Source: Sweltsa coloradensis
Taxonomy: Eukaryota; Arthropoda; Insecta; Plecoptera; Chloroperlidae
Assembly: GCA_024449915.1 (NCBI GenBank)
Contig: JAMZAV010001715.1
Coordinates: 62,001-126,000 of the forward strand
Reading direction: 5' to 3'
Length of the DNA: 64,000 nucleotides
A program made the translations under genes and the position numbers. The notes below the pieces were generated by a model. That model ran no database searches. It was not told where the DNA came from and worked only from the letters and a program-made list of their open reading frames with translations. Positions 1-12,200 of the stretch are shown one piece after another (the stretch's first letter is position 1; every line of letters begins with the position of its first letter).

Positions 1-2040
1 TAAATTGATAAAATATATTGAAAAATAATAGACCTGTTATAGCACATTGTTGATTTTAATGATTCTTTACTTTTTGAACCAAAACATCTCCACTTAGTTT
101 AAATTAACTGGTAAACAATGATTACATAGTGGTCACAAAAGAGCGGTTAACTTTATGTGTATCATTGGTAATTTTTCATTAATAGCAATATATAATATAT
201 TCAACACAAATTTTAATATGGCTTAAAGGTGTCTTAACTAGTACAATACTGGTTAAAACCCTAAAAATTAGCAATCTTAAAAGATTTAGTAATAAGAACC
301 TAGAAAAAAATGGGTACAGGTGCAGTTTTTAGTATTAACTATTAATTAACCAATTAAAATTAATCAGTTTACTGTGTTCAAAATTTTCAAAGTGAGCATA
401 AATTTCTCATATTAGGTATCATTTAAAAGCTTTTTTCTTCAACATTAAGGAACAAAATTAATTGGAAGATTATATTGAAATATATGTATGTTATAGCACA
501 TCAGTTGATTTTGGTGATATGAACTAATTGCGCTAGAACATATATTTTTTTCCAATTTATACTTTCCATAATATCGATGAATAATGCTTTCATATAATAC
601 CAATCACGACAAATGTATGCTTTGAATTTTTCTAACACTATAAACTGATTAATTTGGATTAAGTAATTAATAGTTAAATACTAACAACTGCACCTGTAGC
701 CAGTTTTTTTCAAAGTTATCATTATAAACTCTTTAATATTGCTAATTTGTAGGGTTCTAAGCAGTATTCTACTAGTTAAGACACTTTGACGCCATATTGT
801 AATTTGTGTTGAATATATTATCATATCATATATTACTTTAAGAAAAATTACAAATGATACTATCAACTTTATTATGAAACAAAGCTCTGCCTTTAACATT
901 AAGGTTGTCCTTAATCACAGTAATAACAAAAGAAATAATTACATTTTATACAATTACGTTTAACAATAAGTAAATAAGTTACAGTGATTATGAAAAAATA
1001 GAATGAAATGAAAAAATGAAGTGAGAATAATTTTGAATGTATAAAATAACAATTATGATTTTACTTGTTATTCTTGCTAGGCCATTAATGATTCTAAAAA
1101 ATCTATACTCCTTTAAAGCAAGAGCACCAAGTCATAATAAACTCGCATTAAATCTAAACGTTTGCAAATTTGACAAAAAAATCCTATGTTATCAATTCTA
1201 TAATTATATAGTATTATATTAGTATATATATTATATTATATATTAGTATATTTTAATATAAATTGAATAATATATAATTATATATAATAATAATAGATTA
1301 TTAATATAGTTAACAGCTCTTTTGTGAACACTGTGATTATTCTTTACAAGTAAATTTAAATTAAAGTAGATTTTTTGGTTCAAAAAGTAAAAAATCACAA
1401 AATCAACTAATTGTGCTATAACATATTATATATTTTTCAATACATTTTACCAATTTATGTTTTTCCTTGAAGTCGACAAAAAATGCTTTCAAATGATACC
1501 AGACTAAACAAATTTATAATTACTTTGAAAATTCTTATTAGCTTAATTAATTATATTTATTTATTCAATTAATAGTTAAATTCTAAGAACTGTGCTTGTA
1601 GCCAGTTACTTTCAATATTTTCATTATCAAAGTTGTATCACATTTTGTACTTTGAATTGAATACATTATAATTACTATTCATGAAAAATTAAGAATGATT
1701 CGTTAATAGTTAACAGCTCTTTTGTGAACACTGTGTAATCATTAAGTTAATTTAAATTGAAGTATATATTACGGTTTAAAAAGTACAAAAATCAATAAAT
1801 TGAGCTACTACAACATATATTTTAATATTTTTTCCCCCCTAAATATCGATGATAATTGCTTTCAAATTATACCAAACATGACAAATTTAGGTTTATCTTG
1901 AAATTTTAAAGATTAATTTACTAATTATTTTCAATTAATTAATAGTAAATACTAAGAACTAATCGTGTAGCCATTTGTTTTCGAATTTATCATTAAAAAA
2001 AACTATATACTTGCAATTTTTCCGCTGGTATCACATATTG
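1..2040. repeat. AT-rich tandem satellite, about 390-bp units in both orientations
   Basis: Units starting with TAACAGCTCTTTTGTGAACA recur at about 1311 and 1704 (period about 393). A further direct copy covers about 470-890 and an inverted copy covers 1-460; compare the gene-strand text CTGCACCTGTAGCC near 690 with its complement near 315. Shared marks are GATACCA-type runs near the middle and an ATTAATAGTTAAATACTAA block. No coding sequence is seen. It sits just beyond the last laccase terminal exon, so it marks the end of the gene or lies in its 3' flank. Confidence 0.75.
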
Positions 2041-2079
2041 CACTAAAGTTATGTTTGAGAAGACAACTTGATTGCACTA

Positions 2080-2594
2080 TTAGGTGGTATTGTTGTTGAA
2101 AACATCAACACTTCTCCTTGAACTAGCTTTCTTTACACTGCTGTTATTTGCAGCACCAAAATTAACTCTAATAATCTTTGAAGCTGATCGGCGACCAGTC
2201 CTAATGTATTTCAAAGGCTTTCGAGCTTTCGGTCTATATTTTGCCGGGCCGGGCGCCGGGGCATCTGTTGCACCAGGGTCTTCAGGGGGCGCAGGCCCCC
2301 CTCCTTGATTCGCTTGGTCAACGATGATGAGAGTGGGCTGAATGGGAGGAAGCACTAACGGGCCTTTGTCACTGAATAACACAATGAATTTCTGAAGCAT
2401 ATCGGTGATTATGGAGCTTCTGTTTGTAGTAACAACTTCTGTATCTGAGTTTTCTTCTTCGTTAATGAAATCTTGGCCACATTTGGGAAACCCTAGCGGT
2501 AATGTTGGAATATCTTCAGGTTCACCAACTTGGAAAATTAAGGCCATTCCTCTTAGGACATGCTGCCCAATATGGCAGTGGAAAAACCAAAAAC
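2080..2594 (-). CDS. Laccase alternative terminal exon 12c, with long polybasic tail
   Basis: Acceptor TTTTTGCACAG|GTTTTTGG, phase 1, stop TAA (515 bp; residues 721-891 of an 891-residue isoform). It encodes [12 protein letters not shown] with all ligands and the axial Met737 kept, then [11 protein letters not shown] and [11 protein letters not shown]. After a Pro/Gly/Ala linker ([18 protein letters not shown]) the last 55 residues are strongly basic ([26 protein letters not shown]) and contain no hydrophobic anchor. It is therefore probably a soluble or matrix-binding form. TGRRS is a possible basic cleavage site. The HCH surroundings are the most diverged of the three, so altered substrate preference or weaker constraint is possible. 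Confidence 0.87.
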
Positions 2595-5500
2595 CTGTGC
2601 AAAAAACTCATTTATTTCTTACAACCTCTCTTGCCTGCATCAATCTAGCGTTGAGAATGATGATAGTACATGCAGTTCAAATGTTTATAGACTTTTGCTT
2701 CAAGGAGTTATGGATACACAACATGTGAATACTGATGAAGACGGCAGTGTGCGTTGAAGATGAAGATATGTGCGCCAAGGAGAGAAAAATGTGCATGTAT
2801 GGTCAACAGCATACGTTTCATAAATCTATCGAGCATTACAGAAAACGTTGACACGAACGTTGTTGGTAAATGAAATTTTAACGTATTTCTTTCGTATTTC
2901 TTTTGTTAATTAACATAATTAATAATATTATAATTTTTTTTCTAGGAAGGGGCCAAACAGCTTATCTAGCAGAGGAAACATGTTGACTCGGACCGACTCC
3001 CAAATGTAAACTCTCACATCCCTTATCACCACATTCCCTTATCAACCGATGTTGAGACCTACAACAAAATTCCAGACAATTGATACATAAATTTACATCA
3101 ATTGCCCTCCTCTGTAAATCAGTTTTTATAATCGAATAGTGTACTAAGATGTTAAAATATACATCAAATGAAACTTTACTTATTTAAAACACCTGCTTAT
3201 GCCAGTTTACCATTTTGACTAGTAGATCTTGTATCACCGTTTCACTAGGTTTTGTATTTTATAACTAGTTATCAGTTTTACATTATACTTTCTGTGCATT
3301 TTTAACCCATCTTGGGTTTTCAATTTGGTGCAATTTCTTACACTGTATGTAGGCTACATTTGTGTTATTTAATTTTATATTTTTTGTTTATAATTTTACA
3401 ACACTAAAATTGTGCTCAATGTGTATTTTTAAGTGTTTAGCTATAGTTACTTAATTGGACCTGAAGGGTTGATAAAAGATATAAAAATGAATTTGGGTAG
3501 AGATTTGAGGCTGTAATAACCAAAAGTTGACTGATGGTTGTATTGTACCAGTCGTTCTCTCTGCCCCCATAGAAATAGGTGTGACCATTCTTGCAGTTCA
3601 TTCTTTTTTATCTGCCACTATAAAATATCATAATTTTTGGGCAATATTAGTTTATTTTGCATCCATGATAAAATAGTAGGGATTCCCCGCCTTTTGATAT
3701 TATATCGTGTAGTAAAATATGGATTCTGTTTTAGACCCTCTTGGCCGAATCCTTCAAAGTGTAAATAGCCAGATTTCGTATATAAGCTTTGATACAATTA
3801 TTTCTTACAAAGCAGTAGTTTTTTTAAGGTCTTAACTACCAACACTATTCACAACAATTAAACAAATTAAGTTGAACTGAAGGGCAAGCATAGCTAAAGT
3901 TGAGGTCAGGTCATCCAGACAACATACCAGTTTGCCTGTTTAAAACCGTTTTCTTTCAATGCATTGTACCTTTATATGAATGGAAAAGTCAAGGCCATGA
4001 AAACCCCGTCTGAACCCGGGAAAGAAATGACCCAGAGCATGGCTCTGCTAATCGTAAAAGGTGATCCAAGAGAAAAGGTCCATCTCACAAACATTAACTA
4101 GTAAGAAAGGTAGTTTATTACTCCCCGAAACTAGAGGCGAGCGCTGGCAGTCGTCGTGGGGAACCCTTCCCTTGACGACGACTATGACAACAGGAACGAT
4201 GACAAAGACGATGACGACCGCGACGTTGGAACTCCCCATTCCTCCCCTTACTTGTGTCTGGTTCTTACCAGTAAGGGAGGTTCCTCTCCATATCCCCTAG
4301 GCTAGAGTGGTGCATTATGACCTAACGGTTGACGTGCCCTTAATCCAGATAAACTTAGTAACAAATTTGAAATTTAGGATAGTTTCCATGACAACTGCTA
4401 TTACATTTTTTAAATTTGCCGTATTTTGTTCTGTCCATATATTTTTATTTAACATAAAAATTTACCCAAAACAATTCAAACTATTGGTATGGATTTGGGT
4501 AGTGTTCGCATTTGGGAAACTCGAGTACCTGGGTACCCAAAGTCTTGCCTACTATATATCGAACAAGACGAGTAATCGATTCGGTCTTCCCAAATTAAGT
4601 ATCAATAATCAAACACGTCTACTACTAAATTACAATGTATTGTTTGTTTTGCAACTATCTTCCCTCCCATACATCATAGATAACTACAAACATTTTTTTT
4701 TACATTTAATCCACCCCCTTTAATAGTTGTGATGATTACATCTTCAGGGTGAATGTTTGAACACTAAATATACGGCGATGCGGTAAGTGCTTCAATGTTT
4801 AATTATAAAATGAAATACACGAGTATTTGGTTGAAAATAGTATTATTATTTTATAATCATTTTGAACAATAATCAATTTAACGTGCACGATCTCTGATGG
4901 AGTCCATGTTAAAGTTGATATTACCCTTAATTATCATCAATCACATTATGGTGTTGATGTGTAATAGTCAGCTCGTACTTCTGCAGGGAGTAATTCATTT
5001 TATTATTAATGCGTATTGCAGAGAAATTACGTGTTTCTAAATTTGTATTTGTATATATTGTTTGCAAAACTTGCAAAAGACTATTGGAATATATTTGTAG
5101 GCCTATTCCATTATGAAATACTTAAGAACCGACATTTCTTTATAGCTTTGTAAAGTTAGCCTACAAATAAAAATATATTTGTCAAGTGTGTTGTTTGGCT
5201 GCAACTCTTTTACGTTGTTACATTCCTAAATGGAATACAGCTGTGAAGTGTGAAGATATCGTTTTCGTGTATTGTAAGCTACAAGGACACTAATGCCTGG
5301 AAGTGACTTGTTTGTAACTGGTTCCAGTGTAGAATCTATTGTGTTGGATCAACAGTTACAAGAGTATAACAATAACAAGTACAGGTTATTTTACATATTA
5401 CTGGCATGGGATATTAAACCTGCGATCTGATTCTTAAGAATTCGTTATGGAAGAAACGAACGTAATCGCACTAGCGACAATTTCAGTATCACTGATTCTG

Positions 5501-8500
5501 TTAAAATGATATAACGATTTTCAGTCACTGTGTACGATTTCTTATAACAAGAATTGAAAAGGTGGTCGTACATCACTGCCCATTGCGGCTGTAGAACTTT
5601 CCCGTTAAGAAAGGTTAAATACTTTAATATTTATTTACTGATGTTTTTCATATCACCGTGATCCTATCGCTATCAATTAGCTGACTATTTTTACAGAATT
5701 CCGTTCTAATGCCTAATGCAGTGGGATTTTTTATTTTTCAAATTAAAACAAATAACCTAATTTAGTAATATTCTAAAGAACTAACGTAAAATAGTGAAAA
5801 ACATTTGAATGGCAATCACTAGTTTCGTTGCTCAATATCGCAAATTTAACAAGTAACTGGTATTAATTTTACAACTTCAACTGTTAACGTGGACAGTAGA
5901 AAATATTGTCAGTTGAGATTAGTATAATAATTCCCCTCGTTAATAAAATACTTAAATTATTTAATATTTGTTTCTGATATGTTTTTCTCGATTTACTTCG
6001 AAATTCCTTGGTTCATATTTTTCAATGTTCGTTCACAGCTATTTTCAATATCCAGGTTTTAATTATGCACCTAAATATGCTGTGTGGTTTTTTGCTTATT
6101 TGTTTAATATTATATAAAATACATAATCAAAATGATAACTGGGATATTGTGACATTGACATAATTAATTATATTTAGTGAAACTATACATTTGAATTGGC
6201 AATAACCATTTTTAATTGCTCAATGTCGATAATTTAACATAGTATATTATCTTATTGATTGTACACAAGCTTCCAACTGCATTGAAAGTAAGAGATTTTT
6301 TCTTTGGAAATTAATCGTTTGTTCATTCCAATATCTCGTAGTTAACTTAGTAAGCATTTACTAAGTAGGCCCTATTCCAATATAAATGGTTCCCGCAGGG
6401 CACCAAACTTTGTTTAAGTTAATAACTACATCACCATACAGAGAAAACATAGATGTAAAATATATATTGACCCTGATATCTTTGCCGATATTGACGGCAC
6501 TGAGAGGATATCTGACATGTATGGTGGAAGACGATTCTTTTGAACTATATTCCCGTTTCCGTTTCCATTGTTTGTTTGACTTTTAATAACTATTATTGGT
6601 GGAACTATAACCGGCCTAGGTACTCTGACTATAAATCTCTGGTGTCTGTCTTTTGTAGCATTTCCATCGTAGTGCATGACCTCGACATCAAGGTCAGCCT
6701 CTGTAGGCCTATGTTTACCACATTGTGGGAATCCTGGTGGTACAGCCGGGAACTCTTCAGGGTTGCCAACTTGTACAATCATTGCCATACCCATTTGTAA
6801 ATGGAAGTCTATATGACAATGTAATAACCAAAAACCTGCACAAAGAACTTCAGCATTAACACAAGTCCTATCTTCTTGAATAGTTTACGTGGGGTGAAAT
6901 TACAAAACTTGTGCTGGAAGCAGTTGTGAAGGATTGGGGTAAACACCACAAGAAAGGTTTCTTACACTTGTAATAATAAATATTTTTGCCAAAGAGTGTG
7001 CAGCTACTGTTCCCAAACTTGTTAGTTTCTAATTCTATGTGCATGTTTTTGATTATTCCACATTTTATCAACTAGCAACTTGGTAGTTTAGCAGCTAAGG
7101 TTCAGGTAGTTTGGTACCTAGGCGGGGGCATACCATAAACTATTTTGTTTTTGGTTAAGTAATAAATCCTCAAAAATAGTAAAGTTTTCTGGGTGAGACT
7201 CGTTAGTCGTTGCCGTTAGCTTGCGTTCTATTGTCTGTGATGGTCATTATCACCGTTGAACTTCTCCTATCTGTGATACTGAAAGGTATGCTCTCCTACT
7301 ACCCACTCTCATCATGCGGTGGTACTGACCACCGCGGCCCGGACATATACACGGCGGCCAACATAAACACTACCTCAACCACAGAACGACTGAACATATT
7401 ACTATTAAAGATGTGGTTAACGTGGCACTTCTTGAACCTTCACCTATCACAACAACCGGGGGGACCATGTACTGCGGTGGTAAATTGAAGATGAACTTCT
7501 GTCGGACGCCTGTGTTTTTGTTGGTACCGTTAAGCTCTACCACTTCTATTTCTGAATCTTCTTCTGGGGGGGCGTAGTTGCCACATCGAGGGAAACCTTG
7601 GGGCACTGGCGGCAAATTGGTCGTATCCCCGACTTGGAAAATAAGAGCCATGCCCATTTCAACGTGGAACTCGATGTGGCAATGCAACAACCAAAAACCT
7701 GTGCAAAGAGTCAGAGAAGTTTATTGCTTGTTCTCGGTGAAGTTAGGTATTAGTTAAGTTAAACGGTCTGCCAGGATGGAAAAGTTAGGCCCAATAGGAA
7801 AGTGCATCGACATAGTACTATATATAGTAGTAGGCAAAGTAAGTATGGTTAGCTAGTTCTTAGATCAAGAGTTAGTAGGTACTAAGAGACTAAGGCGTGT
7901 GCAATAATAGTATCACTGTAACAGTGGCATATCCAGAAATACAAGTGGGAGTGAATTACATAAGCAATTGTCTGGAAGAATATCCCTTCCCTTTTGCTAG
8001 GTTAATATTTTTTTAAATAAAATATGTTGGGTGTATAAAATTACACTAGGAAAACGCTTAAGTCCCGCCGCGTTGTTGGATGAGCGTAATTGGTGCATTG
8101 AGCTGCCATGTGTTATGCGGATTTTCTGTTGTTTTGTGAAAAAAAACCATTACTAAGTTGGAAGATATTTTTAAAATTAAATTAAAATAAAAATAAAAAT
8201 TTTTTTTAATTTTTTTAAATTAATCGTATATTAAAAAAAGGAAAAAATCGTAATATTGAAATTTTCATATGAAATATTTATTCGATTGTGCACAAATTTT
8301 ACACGAATATATTAATTCATAAAATTAAGGTTATGTAAAAAAATCATTACAATCGGATAAAGAATGTAGGTGTTATAAGCTGGAGAAATTTTAAAAATTG
8401 AAAAAAGTCGTAAAATTGCGATTTTCGTAAAAAATAGTTTTTTGATAACGCTCAAATTTCACATGAATATATCAATTCATGAAATTAAGGTTCTGTGAAA

Positions 8501-9170
8501 AAATCATTACAATCGAACAAAGCATGTAGGTGTTGTAAGTCGAAGAAATTTTTAAAAAATTGAAAAAAAATCGTAAAATTGCGATTTTCATGAGAAATAA
8601 TTTTTCGATTGTGCTCAAAAACGTGGCAGTTCTAAGTTCAGAGATTTCGAAGACCTCCATAAAATTTCATCGCAATCGGAGTATCGGTTTAGCCGGAATC
8701 GTGCTAACAAACAGACAAAAATACAAAAAAAAAAAAGAAAAAAAAACATTCCGGATTTTTTTCTCCAGTGTAGTAAAATGGAATCTTCGCTTCGCTCGCT
8801 ACGCTCGCTACGCTCATCCAAAAATACTTGATAGTTTTTCTTTGATGGTGTAGACTACATTATGAAACGCACAGCGATAATATTATAATAAATAATTTTA
8901 CATCTTATTTTCTGTTTCAGGGAAGATATAAAAAATATGTGTTCACAAATAATGTGAATAGTAAATTGGATATTTAAATTGCTCGCTTCTTCTACAAAAT
9001 ATTTTCTTTGAGGATTGGGGATGGGTATGTAGCCCCATTGTGGATATGCCACTGCTTGGTAGTCATGCAGTTGCTTGTAACAATATTGCAAAATCCCACC
9101 ACCAGAGTACCATATTTGGATGAGCGAAGCGAAGACTTCAATTTCACTGACCCCCCAAAAAATTTAGCTC

Positions 9171-9215
<45 letters not shown>

Positions 9216-12200
9216 TTTTTTTGTCTGTTTGTTCGCACGATTCCGGGCAAACGGCATATGCGATCTTGATGAAAATTAAAGGGGACCTTCGAAATCTCTG
9301 AACTTAGACGTGCCACGTTTTTGGGTACAATCGAAGAAATATTTCTCATGAATATCGCACTTTTACGATTTTTTTCGATTTTTAGTGCGATATTTTCGAG
9401 ACATTTGGGCCGATTCTGACCAAACGGGTAGGGTTACAACGTTAATTTTTCACATGGACATTAAGGTAATGGTGATGTATTGTTTTCTGAAAGAAAAAGT
9501 TGGAAAAGTTAGTCAGAATCTATAGAAATAAAGCTTTTAATATAAGTTTTTTGACTTTTAGTGCGATATTTTCGTGCCATTTGGGCCAATTCTGACCAAA
9601 CGGGTGGGCCTTCAACGTTCATATTATACATGGACATTAAGGTTATGGTGATGTAGTACCTTTAAAAAGAAAAAGTTGAAAAAGTAAGCCAGAATTTATA
9701 GAAATAAAGCTTTTAATATAAGTTTTTACGGTAAATAATACTAATTGACAGGTAACAAAATAAATTTGACAACAATCACTTACAATGCGTAGGTAGGTAG
9801 CAAAACAAAGCACTTGCAAAAGAAAAAATACCCCAAGCAAACTAAAAACTTTAAAAAGCTCATCCATCAACGCGGCGAGACTTTAGCGTTTTCCTAGTAT
9901 GAAAAATGTGTCTTATTGTCCGTATAGAAAAAGGTCATCTACAAACAAAGTCATCTATCCATTTTAGATATTGAAGTTGTGACACTAAGGAATATAATTC
10001 TATGTAACATTGAGTTGAGAAATTGCAGGTATCAAGCAGTAAATAGTACCATTTTGAATGTCTTGATAAATTCAACTTTAAGAAGTTATTTCAAATTTTT
10101 AGTTAGATCAAGTTTGAATGTTTGTCTTACCACCACAAAGAGATTGGTTACAAAATTTTCACTAGCAGCCTTTCGGTAGTTTTATATTTCTCTCGAATAA
10201 AATGATGTTGCTACAGTCCTACATGAAGTATTTGGAAAAAATATTGTCACTAAACTGTCATTTTTCTGTTTTGTAAACTGATCATATAAAATGAATTAGA
10301 ATAGTGAATGTGTACATACCAGGGTTGGTGGCATGAAACCGAATGATTGTGTATCCACCATCAGGGACCGTGACCGTGTCTTTGATGGGTGCCTTCTGCA
10401 GCTTGCGCTTGATGCGGCCCGCACGATCCAACGCCTTTACCTCCTCGACGGTGGTGTTGGAGCCGAGCCGGTCCATGGCGACCACACGGAAGGCTGTTCC
10501 GTGGAGGTGGAACGGGTGGTTCGCGTCAAACGTCACGCCTGTGGTACGTACCACATTGTGGTTAAATAAAGTGCATGGATTGTGTTTCAACTACGCAATC
10601 TACTAACTGAACTCTTTACTTGATGACACTGTAACCGCGGGAGTATGAACTGTCTCATAGAGTCATAGCAGACGAAATGAATGCTCACAGTTTCGGCTAC
10701 TAGCAACACTCTATTACAACAATGAAACAAATCGAAACGAAGGACAAGCAACAGGTTGTTTAAGACGTAAAGAAGCTAAAACACTAAAACTAAAACATGA
10801 AAATATAGAAATTTAAAGTCGTGGCTATGGAAGCTACTCAACATTCACATTTGATACTCTCAAATTTGATTGGCAAAAAAGTAACGCATTATCATTAGGC
10901 AATTGTATTGTATAATTGTGCAATTCGTGGCTCTGCAAAGTGCAAACATTAGCTCACTTTCTTAGAACAGCTACCTTAAGAATGATGGCCGAATTCGTTA
11001 CATTATACCTTTTCCTTAATTAGGACTAACTAAACTAGTAACACTCCCCCTAAACTATGTCATGTTATAAAACAAGTTGACTCCCTGCTAATTTCTCGCC
11101 AATAACTTGATGAATAATCAAATAATTAATATTTATAATTTATTTTTCCCTTTCAGAAATGAAACGTTGAAATGAGCATATCCTGAGGCATACTTGCCTA
11201 TGTCGACGATCACCAGTTCGACGACCGCTCCCAGGGGCACGTGCAGGATGTGAGTGCACTCGCAGAACCTAGTGGTGCACTCGCCGACCGTGCTGGAGTT
11301 ACACACTGACTCGGGGTTCAGGTCCTCCGGCTGGGACAGGGGTGGCGCTGTCGGCAGCCGCATTGTTATGTGGTTCAACTGGGGAGTGTAGAGGCGCTGC
11401 GACTTGTTCACGACTAGAAGCGGAGCGAAGCAATTATTGTGTAATTCTAATTAGACACCAAAATGAGATTGAAACAATTGTGCATTGTGTTTTCATATTT
11501 AACACCTGAAATCAAAGCGAAACAGCTGTCAAATGTACATGAAATATAACTTAATTACGAAACAAGATCATATCGAAACAGTTTTTAAATTTGTTTTCAT
11601 ATTGAACTACTAAACGCAGTGCCAAACATTGCCATAACCATTTTGTACATATTTGACAATATACAGAAGGGGAAAGCATCAGCTGCTGTGTATAATATAT
11701 TTTGAAAATTTCACATTCAACAACTAAATGCAGGTCGAACAGTTAGCTAATAGCGGTATATAATAATTAAACATTTAAACGCATGTGGCTTAAATTGAAC
11801 GATTGAAAAAAGTTTTGTCACATTATTTATTTTTACATTTTTTCTTGATTATTTTCAATGCAATGAAAAAAAAGCAAAAATCGAGTTAAAGACTAAAATA
11901 TATTTTTGACTAAGCTATACAAAAATATGTATATGTCGTTTCGGTTTAAACGAGTAGAATGTGTCGGCGTTTAAACAATTCCGCAATTTGTTAATTTTTA
12001 ACAAAAATGGCAAAAAAAATCAGCTTGAAACTCGTTTGTAAAATATTTTCAAATTTAACAGCAAACAGGAGGTTGAATCAATATAATAACATATTTTTCT
12101 ATGCAGTACAGTAATATCATAAGAGATTAATATTAATAATAATATAATATAATATATAATAATATAAATAATAAAATAAATATATATAATAATATTAATA

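Noticed and set aside
2084..2757. Plus-strand open frames over terminal exon 12c
   Set aside because: They are shadows of the minus-strand laccase exon.
4048..4300. Short proteins from the Val/Thr-rich open frames
   Set aside because: They come from the GAC/ACG triplet block of a repeat present at three places, with frames not conserved between copies.
10543..10590. Extension of exon 11 upstream from a TAG acceptor at about 10591
   Set aside because: The open 16 codons there do not resemble laccase, while the CCACAG acceptor at 10538 joins the conserved text exactly.
11133..11197. Continuation of laccase exon 10 past the GC donor
   Set aside because: The frame stays open for about 22 codons, but the residues lose similarity to laccases, and the HPFHLHG exon can only be joined in frame at the GC site.
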